From Yoonia sp. (GTDB lineage Bacteria > Pseudomonadota > Alphaproteobacteria > Rhodobacterales > Rhodobacteraceae), in the NCBI GenBank assembly GCA_029250945.1, contig JAQXEG010000017.1, positions 1-64,000 on the forward strand: DNA of 64,000 bases. Reading direction: 5' to 3'. The notes under the pieces are model-generated. The model did not search any database and was not told where the DNA came from. It worked only from the letters and a program-made list of their open reading frames with translations. The translations under genes were made by a program, and so were the position numbers. Below, piece after piece: positions 44,786 through 54,366 of this stretch. Positions within the stretch are counted from its first letter, which is position 1. The number at the start of each line of letters is the position of its first letter.

Positions 44786-45410
44786 TGCAGGCCCGCCGCA
44801 AAACGCAAAAACATATCCATCCCGCACTCAACGCCGTGCTGGAATTTGGCCCGACAATCGGCTTTGTGCTGGTGTATCTGGTGGTCCGCAACGACGTGTT
44901 TACCGTCGGCGGGCGCAGCTATAGCGGGCTTGTGGCGGTTACGGCGATGTTCATGCCGGTGTTTGCCGCTGCAATAGGGCTGTTGTGGGCACTGACGGGC
45001 CGGATCGTGCCCGTTCTGATCGCAACCGCTGCGATGCTGTTCATTTTCGGCGAGCTGAGCATTTGGCTGAATGATCCGCGCCTTGTGAAAATCAAACCGA
45101 AAGTGATTTATTTCGGTCTTGGGCTTTTCGTGTTGGTCGGGCTGCTGCGCGGGAAGCTTTGGCTGAAATATATCATCCAAGAAATGTTGCCGATGGAAGA
45201 ACAAGGTTGGCGCATCCTGACAAAACGGGTGATGGTGTTGTTCTTTGCATCTGCCGCGGCCAACGAACTGGTCTGACGCATCATGTCAGAAGGGGTCTGG
45301 GTAATCTTTGAAACGCTTGTCATGCACGTGATCGTCATCGGGTTTTCGTGGCCCAGATCGGGCTGTTCGTCGACTATGCCACGTTGGAACCATCGCGCAA
45401 GAAACGCTAG
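44785..45410 (+). pseudogene. yciB: YciB-family inner-membrane septation protein, two lesions
   Basis: Begins at an ATG that overlaps the preceding stop (TAATG). The first 163 codons give five membrane helices (LEFGPTIGFVLVYLVV; IATAAMLFIFGELSIWLND; KVIYFGLGLFVLVGLL). A TGA then stands where a Trp codon is expected (NELV-stop-R). Reading goes on with EGVWVIFETLVMHVIVIGF, then one base is missing after GGGTTTT and the true tail AQIGLFVDYATLEPSRKKR lies in the next frame, ending at 45410. The shortened 163-residue protein might be made but lacks the last helix region. Confidence 0.75.
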
Positions 45411-46415
45411 TTACCCACCTGTGTGGGACATATGGCGGCTAACTTTTCCGGCGATTTGCTGGCGCGAATAGTCGAAATCATGGCCCTTGGGTTTCAGACC
45501 GATCGCGGCACGTATGGCTGTTTCCAGGACGCTTTGATTCTCGGACGACCGCAGCGGGCCGCGCAGGTCTGAATGACCCTCTTGGCCCAGACATGTATAG
45601 ATTTCGCCCGTGCAGGTGATCCGCACGCGGTTGCAGCTTTCGCAGAAATTATGGGACAGCGGCGTAATGAACCCAATCTTTTGCCCCGTGTCATCGACGC
45701 GGACATAGCGAGCGGGGCCGCCTGTGCGGTCGGGAAGGTCGGTCAGGGTGCCGCGCGCTTCAAGCTGCGCGCGCAGATCCTTGAGAGACCAGTATTGCCC
45801 AATCCGGTCCTCGCTGCCGAGATCGCCCATAGGCATTACCTCGATAAACGTCAGGTCAATATCGCGGGCGGCACACCAATCGGCGAGGGTGAACAATTCA
45901 TCCTCGTTGAAATCCTTGAGCGCCACGGCGTTTAATTTCACACGCAAGCCCGCGGCTTGTGCGGCCTCGATCCCGCGCAGAACTTGGGGCAGGCGGCCCC
46001 AGCGGGTGACACGGGCGAATTTATCTGCGTCCAGCGTATCAAGTGATACATTCACGCGGCGCACGCCAAAATCGGCAAGCTGTTGGGCGTATTTTTCCAG
46101 TTGGCTGCCATTTGTGGTCAGTGTCAGTTCATCCAGTGCGCCGGATTTCAGATGGCGGGACATGGCCTCAAAAAATGTCATGATGCCACGGCGGACAAGT
46201 GGTTCCCCCCCGGTGATCCGCAGTTTTTTCACGCCCATACGGATGAACGCGGAACACATGCGGTCCAGTTCCTCAAGCGTGAGCAGTTCCTTTTTAGGCA
46301 GGAACGTCATGTTCTCGGACATGCAATACACACAGCGAAAATCGCAGCGATCCGTCACAGAGACGCGCAGATAATCAATGGTACGGGCGAATGGATCAAT
46401 CAGTGGGGCTGTCAT
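45411..46415 (-). CDS. moaA: GTP 3',8-cyclase (molybdenum cofactor synthesis)
   Basis: Radical-SAM enzyme for the first step of molybdopterin synthesis; 334 residues. N-terminal cluster motif [16 protein letters not shown]-terminal cluster [18 protein letters not shown], and the terminal Gly-Gly. The start at 46415 ([11 protein letters not shown]) is chosen over an upstream in-frame GTG or ATG. It converges with the yciB pseudogene, the two stops being adjacent. Confidence 0.94.
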   Translation of the reverse strand: MTAPLIDPFARTIDYLRVSVTDRCDFRCVYCMSENMTFLPKKELLTLEELDRMCSAFIRMGVKKLRITGGEPLVRRGIMTFFEAMSRHLKSGALDELTLTTNGSQLEKYAQQLADFGVRRVNVSLDTLDADKFARVTRWGRLPQVLRGIEAAQAAGLRVKLNAVALKDFNEDELFTLADWCAARDIDLTFIEVMPMGDLGSEDRIGQYWSLKDLRAQLEARGTLTDLPDRTGGPARYVRVDDTGQKIGFITPLSHNFCESCNRVRITCTGEIYTCLGQEGHSDLRGPLRSSENQSVLETAIRAAIGLKPKGHDFDYSRQQIAGKVSRHMSHTGG

Positions 46416-46502
46416 GTTAGGGAACCTAGGCTTTGGGGAAAGGCGGCGCAAGGCGCAGGTCATGTCTTGCTCCCCTCAATTACGCACAATACGGTCACGT
46501 TT

Positions 46503-47000
46503 ATGAAATATACTGTCCTTTTCTTCGTCTCGCTCTTGGCTGGCTGCACATCGCAGCAGTTTCAGGATGTTTTCGTTCCACCAACGACTGACGCGCCTGT
46601 TGTCGCAGCCGCCGTGCCCGCACCGCCCCTCGTTGAGACATTGGACCCCACACCGCCACCGCCCCCCCCGCGTGGGGCGCGAACAGTGGCCCAATTTGAT
46701 ACGACCACAGCAGAGGATCGGGCCGCCGCCGTCGCAGCCCCCGAACCCGCAGGTGAGACAAAGCTGGGCACAACAATTGCAACGCTCGGCTCATCCGCTG
46801 ATCCGGGGATTTGGCTGAAAACGCCGCTGGTCTCCACGCTGGTGCCGGGCCGTGTTGAATTTAAGGGCAAGTCGATCAATCTGGAACTGCTCCCGTCAGG
46901 CGGGGCCGAAGGGTCGGGCAGCCAAATTAGCCTGCCTGCCATGCGCCTGCTTGATGCGCCGCTAACCGGCTTTCTGGACCTGACGGTTTATAAAGACTGA
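46503..47000 (+). CDS. Lipoprotein of unknown function
   Basis: 165 residues. A lipoprotein signal (MKYTVLFFVSLLAGC, Cys at 15) is followed by a Pro-rich linker with a PPPPPP run (about residues 50-60) and a C-terminal domain with TPLVSTLVPGRVEFKGKSINLEL. Homologues in roseobacters are often labelled D-galactarate dehydratase, which this sequence does not support. Divergent from moaA and convergent with the AlkD-like gene. Confidence 0.7.
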   Translation: MKYTVLFFVSLLAGCTSQQFQDVFVPPTTDAPVVAAAVPAPPLVETLDPTPPPPPPRGARTVAQFDTTTAEDRAAAVAAPEPAGETKLGTTIATLGSSADPGIWLKTPLVSTLVPGRVEFKGKSINLELLPSGGAEGSGSQISLPAMRLLDAPLTGFLDLTVYKD

Positions 47001-47675
47001 TCAGCCAAGGTTGCGGCTGGCTTCTTTGGCCGCAAACTTTTTCATCAGCTCCGCATTGGCGAACATGAAGTTGGCAACGCGGTCGTGATCATGCTTTGAC
47101 AAATCGCGCAGCCATCCGGCAATCGCGGTTTGCATCATGAAATCATGATCCACCACCAAATCGGCAGCCCATTCCATCACGCGGTCGCGGACGGCAATAT
47201 CAAGCGGCTTGGGGTAATTTTGCTTAGTCCACGGCAGAGTGAACATGAACGCCGCGCGGCGGGTCCACATATGTTCTGATGTTGTCCATTCATCCAGCAC
47301 GCCAATCCGCGACGGATCTGCGACAAGCCGCTTTTGACCAGCCACAGCCACCAGATCGGCCAGCACACGGGTATCAAACGTCGGCACCCAAGTGCAGATC
47401 AGGTCCCACGCGGCGTTGTCATCAGGGCGGATGCGGGCTTGGGTCAACAACTTGGCCGCAGCAATGCGCCCCTCGTGCACATTGCTGTCCCACAGGCCAC
47501 TGGCCAGCGACAGGCGCGTGGCGAGATCAAGCTCTGCCCGCCATTGTTTGACAGCTGCATCAATCACGGCATTTGCGACACCAAGATAGGGGCGATCCAC
47601 ATTGTGGTAGGCCACCATGTCGGGGACCTTCTGCGGGTCGGACCCAAGTTGCGCGAGCGCGGTTTCAGGCGTCAT
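47001..47675 (-). CDS. DNA alkylation repair protein (AlkD-like HEAT repeats)
   Basis: 224 residues of helical repeats: LATRLSLASGLWDSNVHEGRI, then DNAAWDLICTWVPTFDTRVLADL, then MWTRRAAFMFTLPWTK. This is the AlkD fold that removes alkylated purines. The Trp- and Arg-rich helix faces fit a DNA-binding surface. Its ATG overlaps the glmS stop (ATGA), so it is coupled to glmS. Confidence 0.7.
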   Translation of the reverse strand: MTPETALAQLGSDPQKVPDMVAYHNVDRPYLGVANAVIDAAVKQWRAELDLATRLSLASGLWDSNVHEGRIAAAKLLTQARIRPDDNAAWDLICTWVPTFDTRVLADLVAVAGQKRLVADPSRIGVLDEWTTSEHMWTRRAAFMFTLPWTKQNYPKPLDIAVRDRVMEWAADLVVDHDFMMQTAIAGWLRDLSKHDHDRVANFMFANAELMKKFAAKEASRNLG

Positions 47676-49495
47676 TCGACTGTGACCGATTTGGCAAGGT
47701 TGCGGGGTTGGTCGATATCGGTGCCTTTGGCAATCGCGGTGTGATAGGCGAGCAATTGCGCAGGCACAGCATATAAAATCGGGGCAAGAAAATCATCAAT
47801 CTCGGGCAGGATGATCGTGTCGAGCACACCGTGCGCGGCCTCTTGTGCGCCTTTCTGATCGGTGATCAAGATCACCTGACCGCCACGCGCCATCGCCTCT
47901 TGCATGTTGGAAACTGTTTTCTCGAACAGGCTGTCACGCGGCGCCATCACGATGATTGGCACGTGCTTGTCGACAAGTGCGATTGGGCCATGCTTCAGCT
48001 CACCTGATGCATAAGCTTCGGCGTGGATGTAGCTGATTTCCTTTAGCTTTAGCGCACCTTCATGCGCTAGTGGATACATCGCGCCGCGGCCCAAGAATAG
48101 GATATCGCGTGCTTCGGCAAGTTTGCTTGCGACCGATTTGGATTTCTCCTCGATCGCCAATGCGGTGTTGATGACACCGGGCATGGCGCGCAGCGCTGAC
48201 AGCTTTTCAGCCAGATCAGCGTCCGTGATGCGGCCCATGTCCTTGGCCACCTTCAACGCCAAAAGCGCGAGGGTGGTTAGCTGGCAGGTAAACGCCTTGG
48301 TTGAGGCCACGCCAATTTCGGCGCCTGCAAGGATCGGCAGCGCCAGATCGCTTTCACGCGCGATCGAGCTTTCGGGCACGTTCACAACCGAGATGATTTT
48401 ATCCGCTTTGCCTTGGGTATAGCGCAGCGCGGCCAGCGTATCGGCGGTTTCGCCGGATTGGCTGACGAACAGGGCAACGGTGCCCTTTGTGATCGGCGGC
48501 TCGCGGTAGCGGAATTCGGATGCCACGTCGATCTCCACTGGGATGCGGGCGATTTGTTCGAACCAGTATTTTGCAACGAAACATGCGTAAAACGCCGTGC
48601 CGCATGCGACCATTGTCAGACGCTCAACCTTGGTAAAGTCGATGCCCGGATCGGGCAGGGTGACGGTTGTGGCGTCTGGGTCGATGTAGTGGGACAGCGC
48701 ACCTTGTAGAACAGTTGGCTGCTCTGCGATTTCCTTGGCCATAAAGTGTTTATAATCGCCTTTGTCGGACGATGCGGCGTCGATTGTGATCGTCTTCTTT
48801 TTGCGATTGGCCAGATTGCCGTTGCTGTCACGAATTTCCAGCGATGTGCGGGTCAAAACGGCCCAATCACCTTCGTCAAGATAGGTCACTTGATCGGTCA
48901 TCGGCGCAAGCGCGATGGCGTCGGAGCCAACAAACATTTCGCCGTCGCCGTGCCCGATGGCAAGAGGGGATCCCTTGCGTGCTGCGATGATCAGATCGTT
49001 TTCACCGTCAAACAAGAAGCAAAGTGCATAGGCCCCTTCGAGCCGCGCGATGGTCGCTTGCGATGCTTCGATTGGGGACATGCCCTGATCGCGGAAATAT
49101 TGCGCCATCAGTGCGACAGTTTCCGTATCCGTGTCTGTCTGATAAGTGATACCTTTTTCGGCCAAAAACGCACGAAGTTCGCGGAAATTTTCGATGATCC
49201 CGTTGTGCACAACCGCAACGCCGCCCGCCTGATGGGGGTGGGCGTTGATGACATTGGGCACGCCGTGTGTGGCCCAACGCGTATGCCCGATGCCGGATTT
49301 GCCAGCCAGCGGGTCATGCACCAGCGTATCGGACAGGTTCACAAGCTTGCCGATGGCGCGTCGGCGGTCCAGCGTTTCGCCATTGATCGTCGCAATACCC
49401 GCGCTGTCGTAGCCGCGATATTCTAGCCGTTTCAATGCCTCAACAAGGATTGGCGCTGCTTCGTGATCGCTTAGGACCCCTACAATTCCGCACAT
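47672..49495 (-). CDS. glmS: Glutamine--fructose-6-phosphate aminotransferase (isomerizing)
   Basis: Makes glucosamine 6-phosphate for cell-wall and LPS synthesis; 607 residues. The Ntn glutaminase Cys is exposed at position 2 (MCGIVG), with GIGHTRWATHG and HNGIIENF in the first domain. Two SIS sugar-isomerase domains follow (VACGTAFYACFVAKYW; SQSGETADTLAAL). The C-terminus ends AKSVTVE as usual. It follows glmU directly, so both steps towards UDP-GlcNAc are in one operon. Confidence 0.97.
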   Translation of the reverse strand: MCGIVGVLSDHEAAPILVEALKRLEYRGYDSAGIATINGETLDRRRAIGKLVNLSDTLVHDPLAGKSGIGHTRWATHGVPNVINAHPHQAGGVAVVHNGIIENFRELRAFLAEKGITYQTDTDTETVALMAQYFRDQGMSPIEASQATIARLEGAYALCFLFDGENDLIIAARKGSPLAIGHGDGEMFVGSDAIALAPMTDQVTYLDEGDWAVLTRTSLEIRDSNGNLANRKKKTITIDAASSDKGDYKHFMAKEIAEQPTVLQGALSHYIDPDATTVTLPDPGIDFTKVERLTMVACGTAFYACFVAKYWFEQIARIPVEIDVASEFRYREPPITKGTVALFVSQSGETADTLAALRYTQGKADKIISVVNVPESSIARESDLALPILAGAEIGVASTKAFTCQLTTLALLALKVAKDMGRITDADLAEKLSALRAMPGVINTALAIEEKSKSVASKLAEARDILFLGRGAMYPLAHEGALKLKEISYIHAEAYASGELKHGPIALVDKHVPIIVMAPRDSLFEKTVSNMQEAMARGGQVILITDQKGAQEAAHGVLDTIILPEIDDFLAPILYAVPAQLLAYHTAIAKGTDIDQPRNLAKSVTVE

Positions 49496-49496
49496 T

Positions 49497-50849
49497 TTAG
49501 GACCTTTTTTCTTGTTTTGCTTTGAGATTCTTTAACTTTTCGAACATTTTGACCGCAAAGCCTATTTTGTTTTCTTGTCGCGCACGTCCAACACCGAGTG
49601 CGCCATCTGGCACGTCTTTGGTCACGACCGACCCGCTGCCCGTCATTGCATTGTCGCCGATTTTGACGGGTGCGACGAGCATAGTGTTCGATCCGATGAA
49701 CGCATCTTCGCCGATGACTGTGCGATGTTTGAACACGCCGTCATAGTTGCACGTGATCGTGCCTGCGCCGATATTTGCACGTGCGCCGATATCGGCATCA
49801 CCGATGTAAGTGAGGTGGTTAACCTTGGCGCCTGTTGCGATGATCGACTTTTTCACCTCAACAAAGTTACCGATGTGTACATCTTCCTGAAGCTCGGCAC
49901 CGGGGCGGAGCCGTGCGTAGGGGCCGACTGTGGCCCCTTGGGATACGTGGCATCCCTCAAGGTGGGAAAATGCGCGGATACGTGCATTGGATTCGACCGT
50001 TACGCCGTTGGCGAAGACGACATTCTGTTCCACAATCGCATCGCGACCGATGACGGTATCATGGGCGAAGAAGACTGTGTCAGGCGCGGTCAGGATGACC
50101 CCATCCTCTAGCGTATCGCGACGCGCGCGGGCTTGAAAGTCAGCTTCTGCGGAGACGAGTTCCGCGCGGGCGTTCACGCCAAGTGTCTCGGCCTCATCAC
50201 ATGCGACGACGGTGGCTGACAGCCCCTTGTCACGGCCGATGGCGATGATGTCGGTGAGGTAGTATTCGCCGGATGCGTTGTCGTTGTCCACAACCTCAAT
50301 CAGATCAAACAGCGTTTGGGATTTTGACATTATAACCCCGCTATTACAAAGTGTTACGGCTCGTTCTTCATCTGATGCATCTTTGAATTCGACGATCCGT
50401 TCGAGCGTGTCACCTTGCGTGATCAAACGCCCATATTTGCCCGGATCCTTGGCGTTAAAGCCCAGCACGATAATGTCGTGGTTGGCGCGTGCCTCGGCCA
50501 TCGCTGTCAGCGTTTCGGGCCGGATAAATGGCGTATCGCCGTACAGAACAACAGCGTCCCCCGCAAACCCAGCGAGCGCATCCTTGGCCTGTGCAACTGC
50601 GTGGGCGGTGCCGAGCTGTTCGGTTTGCAATACAACCTGTGCATCGGGATCGTGGTCCAACGCCGCGGCCTCGACCAGATCCGCGCCGTGGCCTGCCACG
50701 ATGATTGTTTGATCGGGCGAAAGTCCCGCACCAGCCTTCATCGCGTGGACGATCATGGGCGCCCCGCCAATTGGGTGTAGTACTTTGGGCAGGTCGGATT
50801 TCATGCGGGTGCCTTTGCCAGCCCCCAGAATGATTAAAGCAGTGTTCAT
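49497..50849 (-). CDS. glmU: Bifunctional GlcNAc-1-P uridyltransferase / GlcN-1-P acetyltransferase
   Basis: 450 residues. The N-terminal pyrophosphorylase has LGAGKGTRMKSDLPKVLH and VLYGDTPFI, and the C-terminal half is a left-handed beta helix of hexapeptide repeats (VGPYARLRPGAELQEDVHIG; IGAGTITCNYDG). It catalyses the last two steps to UDP-N-acetylglucosamine. A one-base gap separates it from glmS. Confidence 0.97.
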   Translation of the reverse strand: MNTALIILGAGKGTRMKSDLPKVLHPIGGAPMIVHAMKAGAGLSPDQTIIVAGHGADLVEAAALDHDPDAQVVLQTEQLGTAHAVAQAKDALAGFAGDAVVLYGDTPFIRPETLTAMAEARANHDIIVLGFNAKDPGKYGRLITQGDTLERIVEFKDASDEERAVTLCNSGVIMSKSQTLFDLIEVVDNDNASGEYYLTDIIAIGRDKGLSATVVACDEAETLGVNARAELVSAEADFQARARRDTLEDGVILTAPDTVFFAHDTVIGRDAIVEQNVVFANGVTVESNARIRAFSHLEGCHVSQGATVGPYARLRPGAELQEDVHIGNFVEVKKSIIATGAKVNHLTYIGDADIGARANIGAGTITCNYDGVFKHRTVIGEDAFIGSNTMLVAPVKIGDNAMTGSGSVVTKDVPDGALGVGRARQENKIGFAVKMFEKLKNLKAKQEKRS

Positions 50850-50898
50850 ATTTACAAATTGCCTATTGATTTTCGGGTCTTCTACCTGACGGGGGGGG

Positions 50899-50904
50899 AT
50901 TATC
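50899..50904 (-). promoter_or_regulatory. Candidate extended -10 element for glmU
   Basis: On the minus strand TTGCGATAAT contains GATAAT (five of six consensus bases) with TG one base upstream, the extended -10 form, about 50 bases before the glmU start. No good -35 is spaced correctly. A run of eight G lies next to it at 50891-50898. Confidence 0.3.
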
Positions 50905-50967
50905 GCAAGTGTAGGGGGTTCAAATCTGATTTCGGATCGTTACAGATTACGGGAGAATTGCGACAGG

Positions 50968-51642
50968 ATGACAAAAATGGCGACGGTTGTATTTGATTTG
51001 GACGGCACCCTTGCTGATACAAGTGGTGATCTGTTGGCGGCAGCGAATGCGTGTTTCCGCGATTTGGGCTTGGGCGATTTGCTGGACGCCGCTGATAAGG
51101 GCACCGCGCTAAAGGGTGGGCGGGCCATGCTGCGGCTGGGCTTTAGCCGTGTCACCGGATTTGATGAAACCCATGTGGACGCACAGTATCAGCCATTGCT
51201 GGATGCCTATGCCCGCGCGATCGACACCCACACGTTCCTTTACGATGGGGCGATGGACGCCGTGCGTGATCTAAAGGCGGCAGGGTATAAGGTCGCGATC
51301 TGCACCAACAAGCCCGAAGGCTTGGCCGAGACGTTGATGACCAGCCTTGGCGTGCGCGATGAATTTGCGGCTCTTTTGGGGGCGGATACGCTACCTGTGC
51401 GCAAACCTGATCCCGAACATTTGTTTGAAACCGTACGCCGTGCGGGGGGTGATCCGGCGCGGTGTCTGCTGGTCGGTGACACAGTGACTGACCGTGATAC
51501 GTCCAAAAACGCGGGCATGCCGTCCATTTTGGTGACCTTTGGCCCATCGGGGGATGATATGGCAGCCTTGCAGCCCGAGGGGATGATCAATCATTACAGC
51601 GAATTGATGGACGAAGTGCGCCGCCTGATCGGGCCTGCGTAA
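50968..51642 (+). CDS. gph: HAD-family phosphatase (phosphoglycolate phosphatase type)
   Basis: 224 residues. The nucleophile motif VFDLDGTLADT is near the N-terminus, CTNKPEGLAETL is motif II, KPDPEHLFETV carries the Lys, and LLVGDTVTDRDTSKNAG is motif III. It probably hydrolyses 2-phosphoglycolate. An alternative start at 50977 has AGGAT at better spacing. Divergent from glmU. Confidence 0.85.
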   Translation: MTKMATVVFDLDGTLADTSGDLLAAANACFRDLGLGDLLDAADKGTALKGGRAMLRLGFSRVTGFDETHVDAQYQPLLDAYARAIDTHTFLYDGAMDAVRDLKAAGYKVAICTNKPEGLAETLMTSLGVRDEFAALLGADTLPVRKPDPEHLFETVRRAGGDPARCLLVGDTVTDRDTSKNAGMPSILVTFGPSGDDMAALQPEGMINHYSELMDEVRRLIGPA

Positions 51643-51684
51643 TCCGGGATTGACGCGCCGCACGACACCCCCCAATGTCCGCCC

Positions 51685-52878
51685 ATGACACAGAATTTCA
51701 CCGGTAGTTTCACCCAGCAAGAACCGATCCCGCAGGCGGGATTAGATGCGGCCATGGCCGTGATGCAGCATGGCCGTTTGCACCGCTACAATACCGCCGG
51801 TGATGAGATTGCCGAGGCCGCGTTGCTCGAAGAGGAATTCGCGTCCCAGACGGGCGCGCAATTCTGCCTTGCGGTGGCGTCGGGTGGTTACGCGATGACG
51901 ACAGCCTTGCGCGCCTGCGGCGTCGGCCACGGCGACCGTGTTTTGACCAATGCGTTCACGCTGGCCCCTGTGCCGGGCGCGATTGCAGCGGTCGGGGCGG
52001 CGCCCGTGTTCGTCGGCGTGACAGAGGATCTGGTCATTGATCTGGATGATCTGGCCGCAAAGCTGGACCAGGCAAAGGTGCTGTTGCTGTCCCATATGCG
52101 CGGCCACATCTGCGATATGCGCAAGCTGATGGCGTTGTGCGATGCCGCTGGCGTCACCGTGATCGAGGATTGCGCACATACAATGGGTGCCGCATGGGAT
52201 GGTATCTCATCGGGGCGCTGGGGCAAATTCGGCTGTTATTCGACGCAAACCTATAAGCATGTGAATTCTGGCGAGGGTGGTTTGCTGATTTCCGACGATG
52301 CGACGGGTATGGCCCGCGCGATTATGCTGTCGGGCAGCTATATGCTGTTTGAAAAACACCGCGCCGCCCCGCCGCCCGAGACGTTCGCGCAAATCAAATA
52401 TGAGACGCCTAATATCTCTGGCCGGATGGATAATTTGCGTGCCGCGATCCTGCGCCCGCAGTTGCGTGATCTGGACACCCAAGCGCGGCGTTGGAATGAC
52501 CGTTATGATGTGCTGGCCGCAGGGTTGGCGGATGTAACGCGCCTGACCCTGCCGCACCGCCCGCCAGAGGAAAATTTCGTCGCCTCATCATTCCAGTTCC
52601 TGTTGCTGGATTGGGATAAGGACAAGGTGCAGCAGGTTCTGCAACGCTGTGCCGCACGCGGTGTCGAGTTGAAGTGGTTCGGCGGCGCAGAGCCGACAGG
52701 GTTTACCAGCCGCTATGACAGTTGGCGCTATGCTGCGTCGGAACCGCTGCCTAATTCGGACCGGATTCTTGCGGGGATCGTGGATATGCGTCTGCCGCTG
52801 ACCTTTAGTTTGGATGACTGTGCGCTGATCGCCCAGATTATCCGCGCCGAGGTTATGGCGGTCTATCAAGCGGCGTGA
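51685..52878 (+). CDS. DegT/DnrJ/EryC1/StrS-family aminotransferase
   Basis: 397 residues, PLP-dependent fold type I as in sugar aminotransferases. VASGGYAMTTALRACGVGHGD, VIEDCAHTMGA with the pyridine-N Asp, and STQTYKHVNSGEGG with the Schiff-base Lys are visible. Partner sugar genes are absent here, so the substrate is unknown. The stop overlaps the next gene's GTG. Confidence 0.85.
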   Translation: MTQNFTGSFTQQEPIPQAGLDAAMAVMQHGRLHRYNTAGDEIAEAALLEEEFASQTGAQFCLAVASGGYAMTTALRACGVGHGDRVLTNAFTLAPVPGAIAAVGAAPVFVGVTEDLVIDLDDLAAKLDQAKVLLLSHMRGHICDMRKLMALCDAAGVTVIEDCAHTMGAAWDGISSGRWGKFGCYSTQTYKHVNSGEGGLLISDDATGMARAIMLSGSYMLFEKHRAAPPPETFAQIKYETPNISGRMDNLRAAILRPQLRDLDTQARRWNDRYDVLAAGLADVTRLTLPHRPPEENFVASSFQFLLLDWDKDKVQQVLQRCAARGVELKWFGGAEPTGFTSRYDSWRYAASEPLPNSDRILAGIVDMRLPLTFSLDDCALIAQIIRAEVMAVYQAA

Positions 52879-53468
52879 CCGACCGGCCAGATATTGCAGA
52901 TTGCCCCGATGCCGCGACGTTTCGGCAGTGGTATTACCTCAAATCCGAGTTGATGGATTTCGCGCGCAAGCAAGGCCCGCAGACCAGTGGCGAGAAATTC
53001 GATATTGCGGATCGCATCGCTTATTTTCTGGATCATGGCACCCCGCCACCCAAGGCGAAACGCGCCAAGGTTACATCGACGTTTGATTGGTCAACCGCGG
53101 CGCTGTCTGACGATACGGCCATCACAGACAGTTATCGCAATGGCCAGAATGTGCGCCGCTACTTTACCCAGCATATCCCGCAGTTTGCGTTTTCCATTCG
53201 CCTGATGGACTGGATGAAGGCGAATACGGGCAAGACGCTGGCCGATGCTGTGGTGGTTGCCAAACAGATCGCCGCGGATAAACAGGCGGGGATAAAAGAG
53301 CCCGATCAGCCGCATAATCAGTACAACGCTTATACCCGTGCCTATGTTGAGCCCTGTCCCGATGGCACACAGGCGGAGATGCGTGCGCTTTGGGCCGCGC
53401 GGCGCGAAAAGCGGGGGCCATATGTGTATGATCCCGCCGATCTGGACCTTGTGCGGGGCAAGAAATAG
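52875..53468 (+). CDS. SAP-motif / DUF6434-like protein
   Basis: 197 residues from a GTG start overlapping the aminotransferase stop (GTGA). The N-terminal part resembles a SAP-type helix-extended-loop-helix (WYYLKSELMDFARKQG, then EKFDIADRIAYFLDHG). A conserved domain with STFDWSTAALSDDTAITDSYRN follows. Function unknown; SAP motifs often bind nucleic acids. The domain name is a tentative recognition. Confidence 0.6.
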   Translation: MTDRPDIADCPDAATFRQWYYLKSELMDFARKQGPQTSGEKFDIADRIAYFLDHGTPPPKAKRAKVTSTFDWSTAALSDDTAITDSYRNGQNVRRYFTQHIPQFAFSIRLMDWMKANTGKTLADAVVVAKQIAADKQAGIKEPDQPHNQYNAYTRAYVEPCPDGTQAEMRALWAARREKRGPYVYDPADLDLVRGKK

Positions 53469-53517
53469 CTAGACTTTGCGCAGCCTGCGTTCCTATGAAT
53501 GAACATCTGTTCAATTA

Positions 53518-54366
53518 ATGTCGGAAAGCCTGATGTTTAACGCCACACTGCGGTTTGATCTGGGCGATGACACCAACGCATTGCGCGATTTGGTGCATGA
53601 CTGGGCGCAGACCCGCGTCCGCCCGATGGCACAGCAGATTGATGCGGATAATCTGTTTCCCGCCGAACTTTGGTCTGAAATGGGCGCGCTTGGCCTACTG
53701 GGCGTCACGGTGCCAGCTGAATTTGGCGGGGCGGGCATGTCCTATCTCGCCCACACCGTCGCGGTTGAAGAGATCGCGCGCGCCAGCGCCTCTGTCGCGT
53801 TGTCCTATGGGGCGCATTCCAACCTGTGCGTGAATCAGATTAACCTGAACGGATCACCCGCGCAGAAGCAGGCGTTCCTGCCCAAGCTGGTGTCAGGTGA
53901 CCACGTCGGCGCGCTTGCCATGTCAGAGGCGGGGGCAGGATCCGACGTTGTGTCCATTTCGTTGCGTGCGGACAAGCGGAACGATCACTACCGTTTGAAT
54001 GGTAATAAATACTGGATCACCAACGGGCCTGGCGCCCAAACCCTGATCGTCTATGCCAAGACCGACCCTGATGCGGGTGCCAAGGGCATCACGGCGTTTT
54101 TGATCGACAAGGATATGGCCGGATTTTCCACCAGCCCGCATTTCGACAAGCTGGGGATGCACGGGTCCAACACGGCAGAGCTGATATTTGACGATGTCGC
54201 TGTGCCGTTTGACAATGTGCTGGGGGCCGAAGGGCGCGGCGCGGGGTTCCTTGCCGATGCGCCCGTTGCACGGATTTTCCGTGACGCAAAGCTGATGGAA
54301 ATCGGGGCAGGGACGTCGGAAATCCGCCGGATGCTGATCGGGCGCGAAATGATGGGGGCCATGTGA
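53518..54366 (+). pseudogene. ivd: Isovaleryl-CoA dehydrogenase with in-frame internal deletion
   Basis: 282 codons instead of roughly 387. The N-terminal and middle domains look normal (GVTVPAEFGGAGMSYLAHTVAVEE; AMSEAGAGSDVVS; NGNKYWITNGPGAQ; FDKLGMHGSNTAEL). After AEGRGAG the sequence jumps straight to FLADAPVARIFRDAKLMEIG, AGTSEIRRMLIGREM. The missing stretch of about 105 residues contains the helical C-terminal domain segment with the ER motif that bears the catalytic Glu of isovaleryl-CoA dehydrogenases. The reading frame is kept, so a protein may be made, but leucine-breakdown activity is unlikely. Confidence 0.85.

Noticed and set aside
46503-47000. D-galactarate dehydratase
   Set aside because: Only about 165 residues with a lipoprotein signal and Pro-rich linker; no enzyme domain of that family can be seen.
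47672-50849. glmS ribozyme or GlmZ-type control upstream of glmS
   Set aside because: glmU and glmS are one base apart, leaving no room for a ribozyme, and the leader of glmU shows no such fold by eye.
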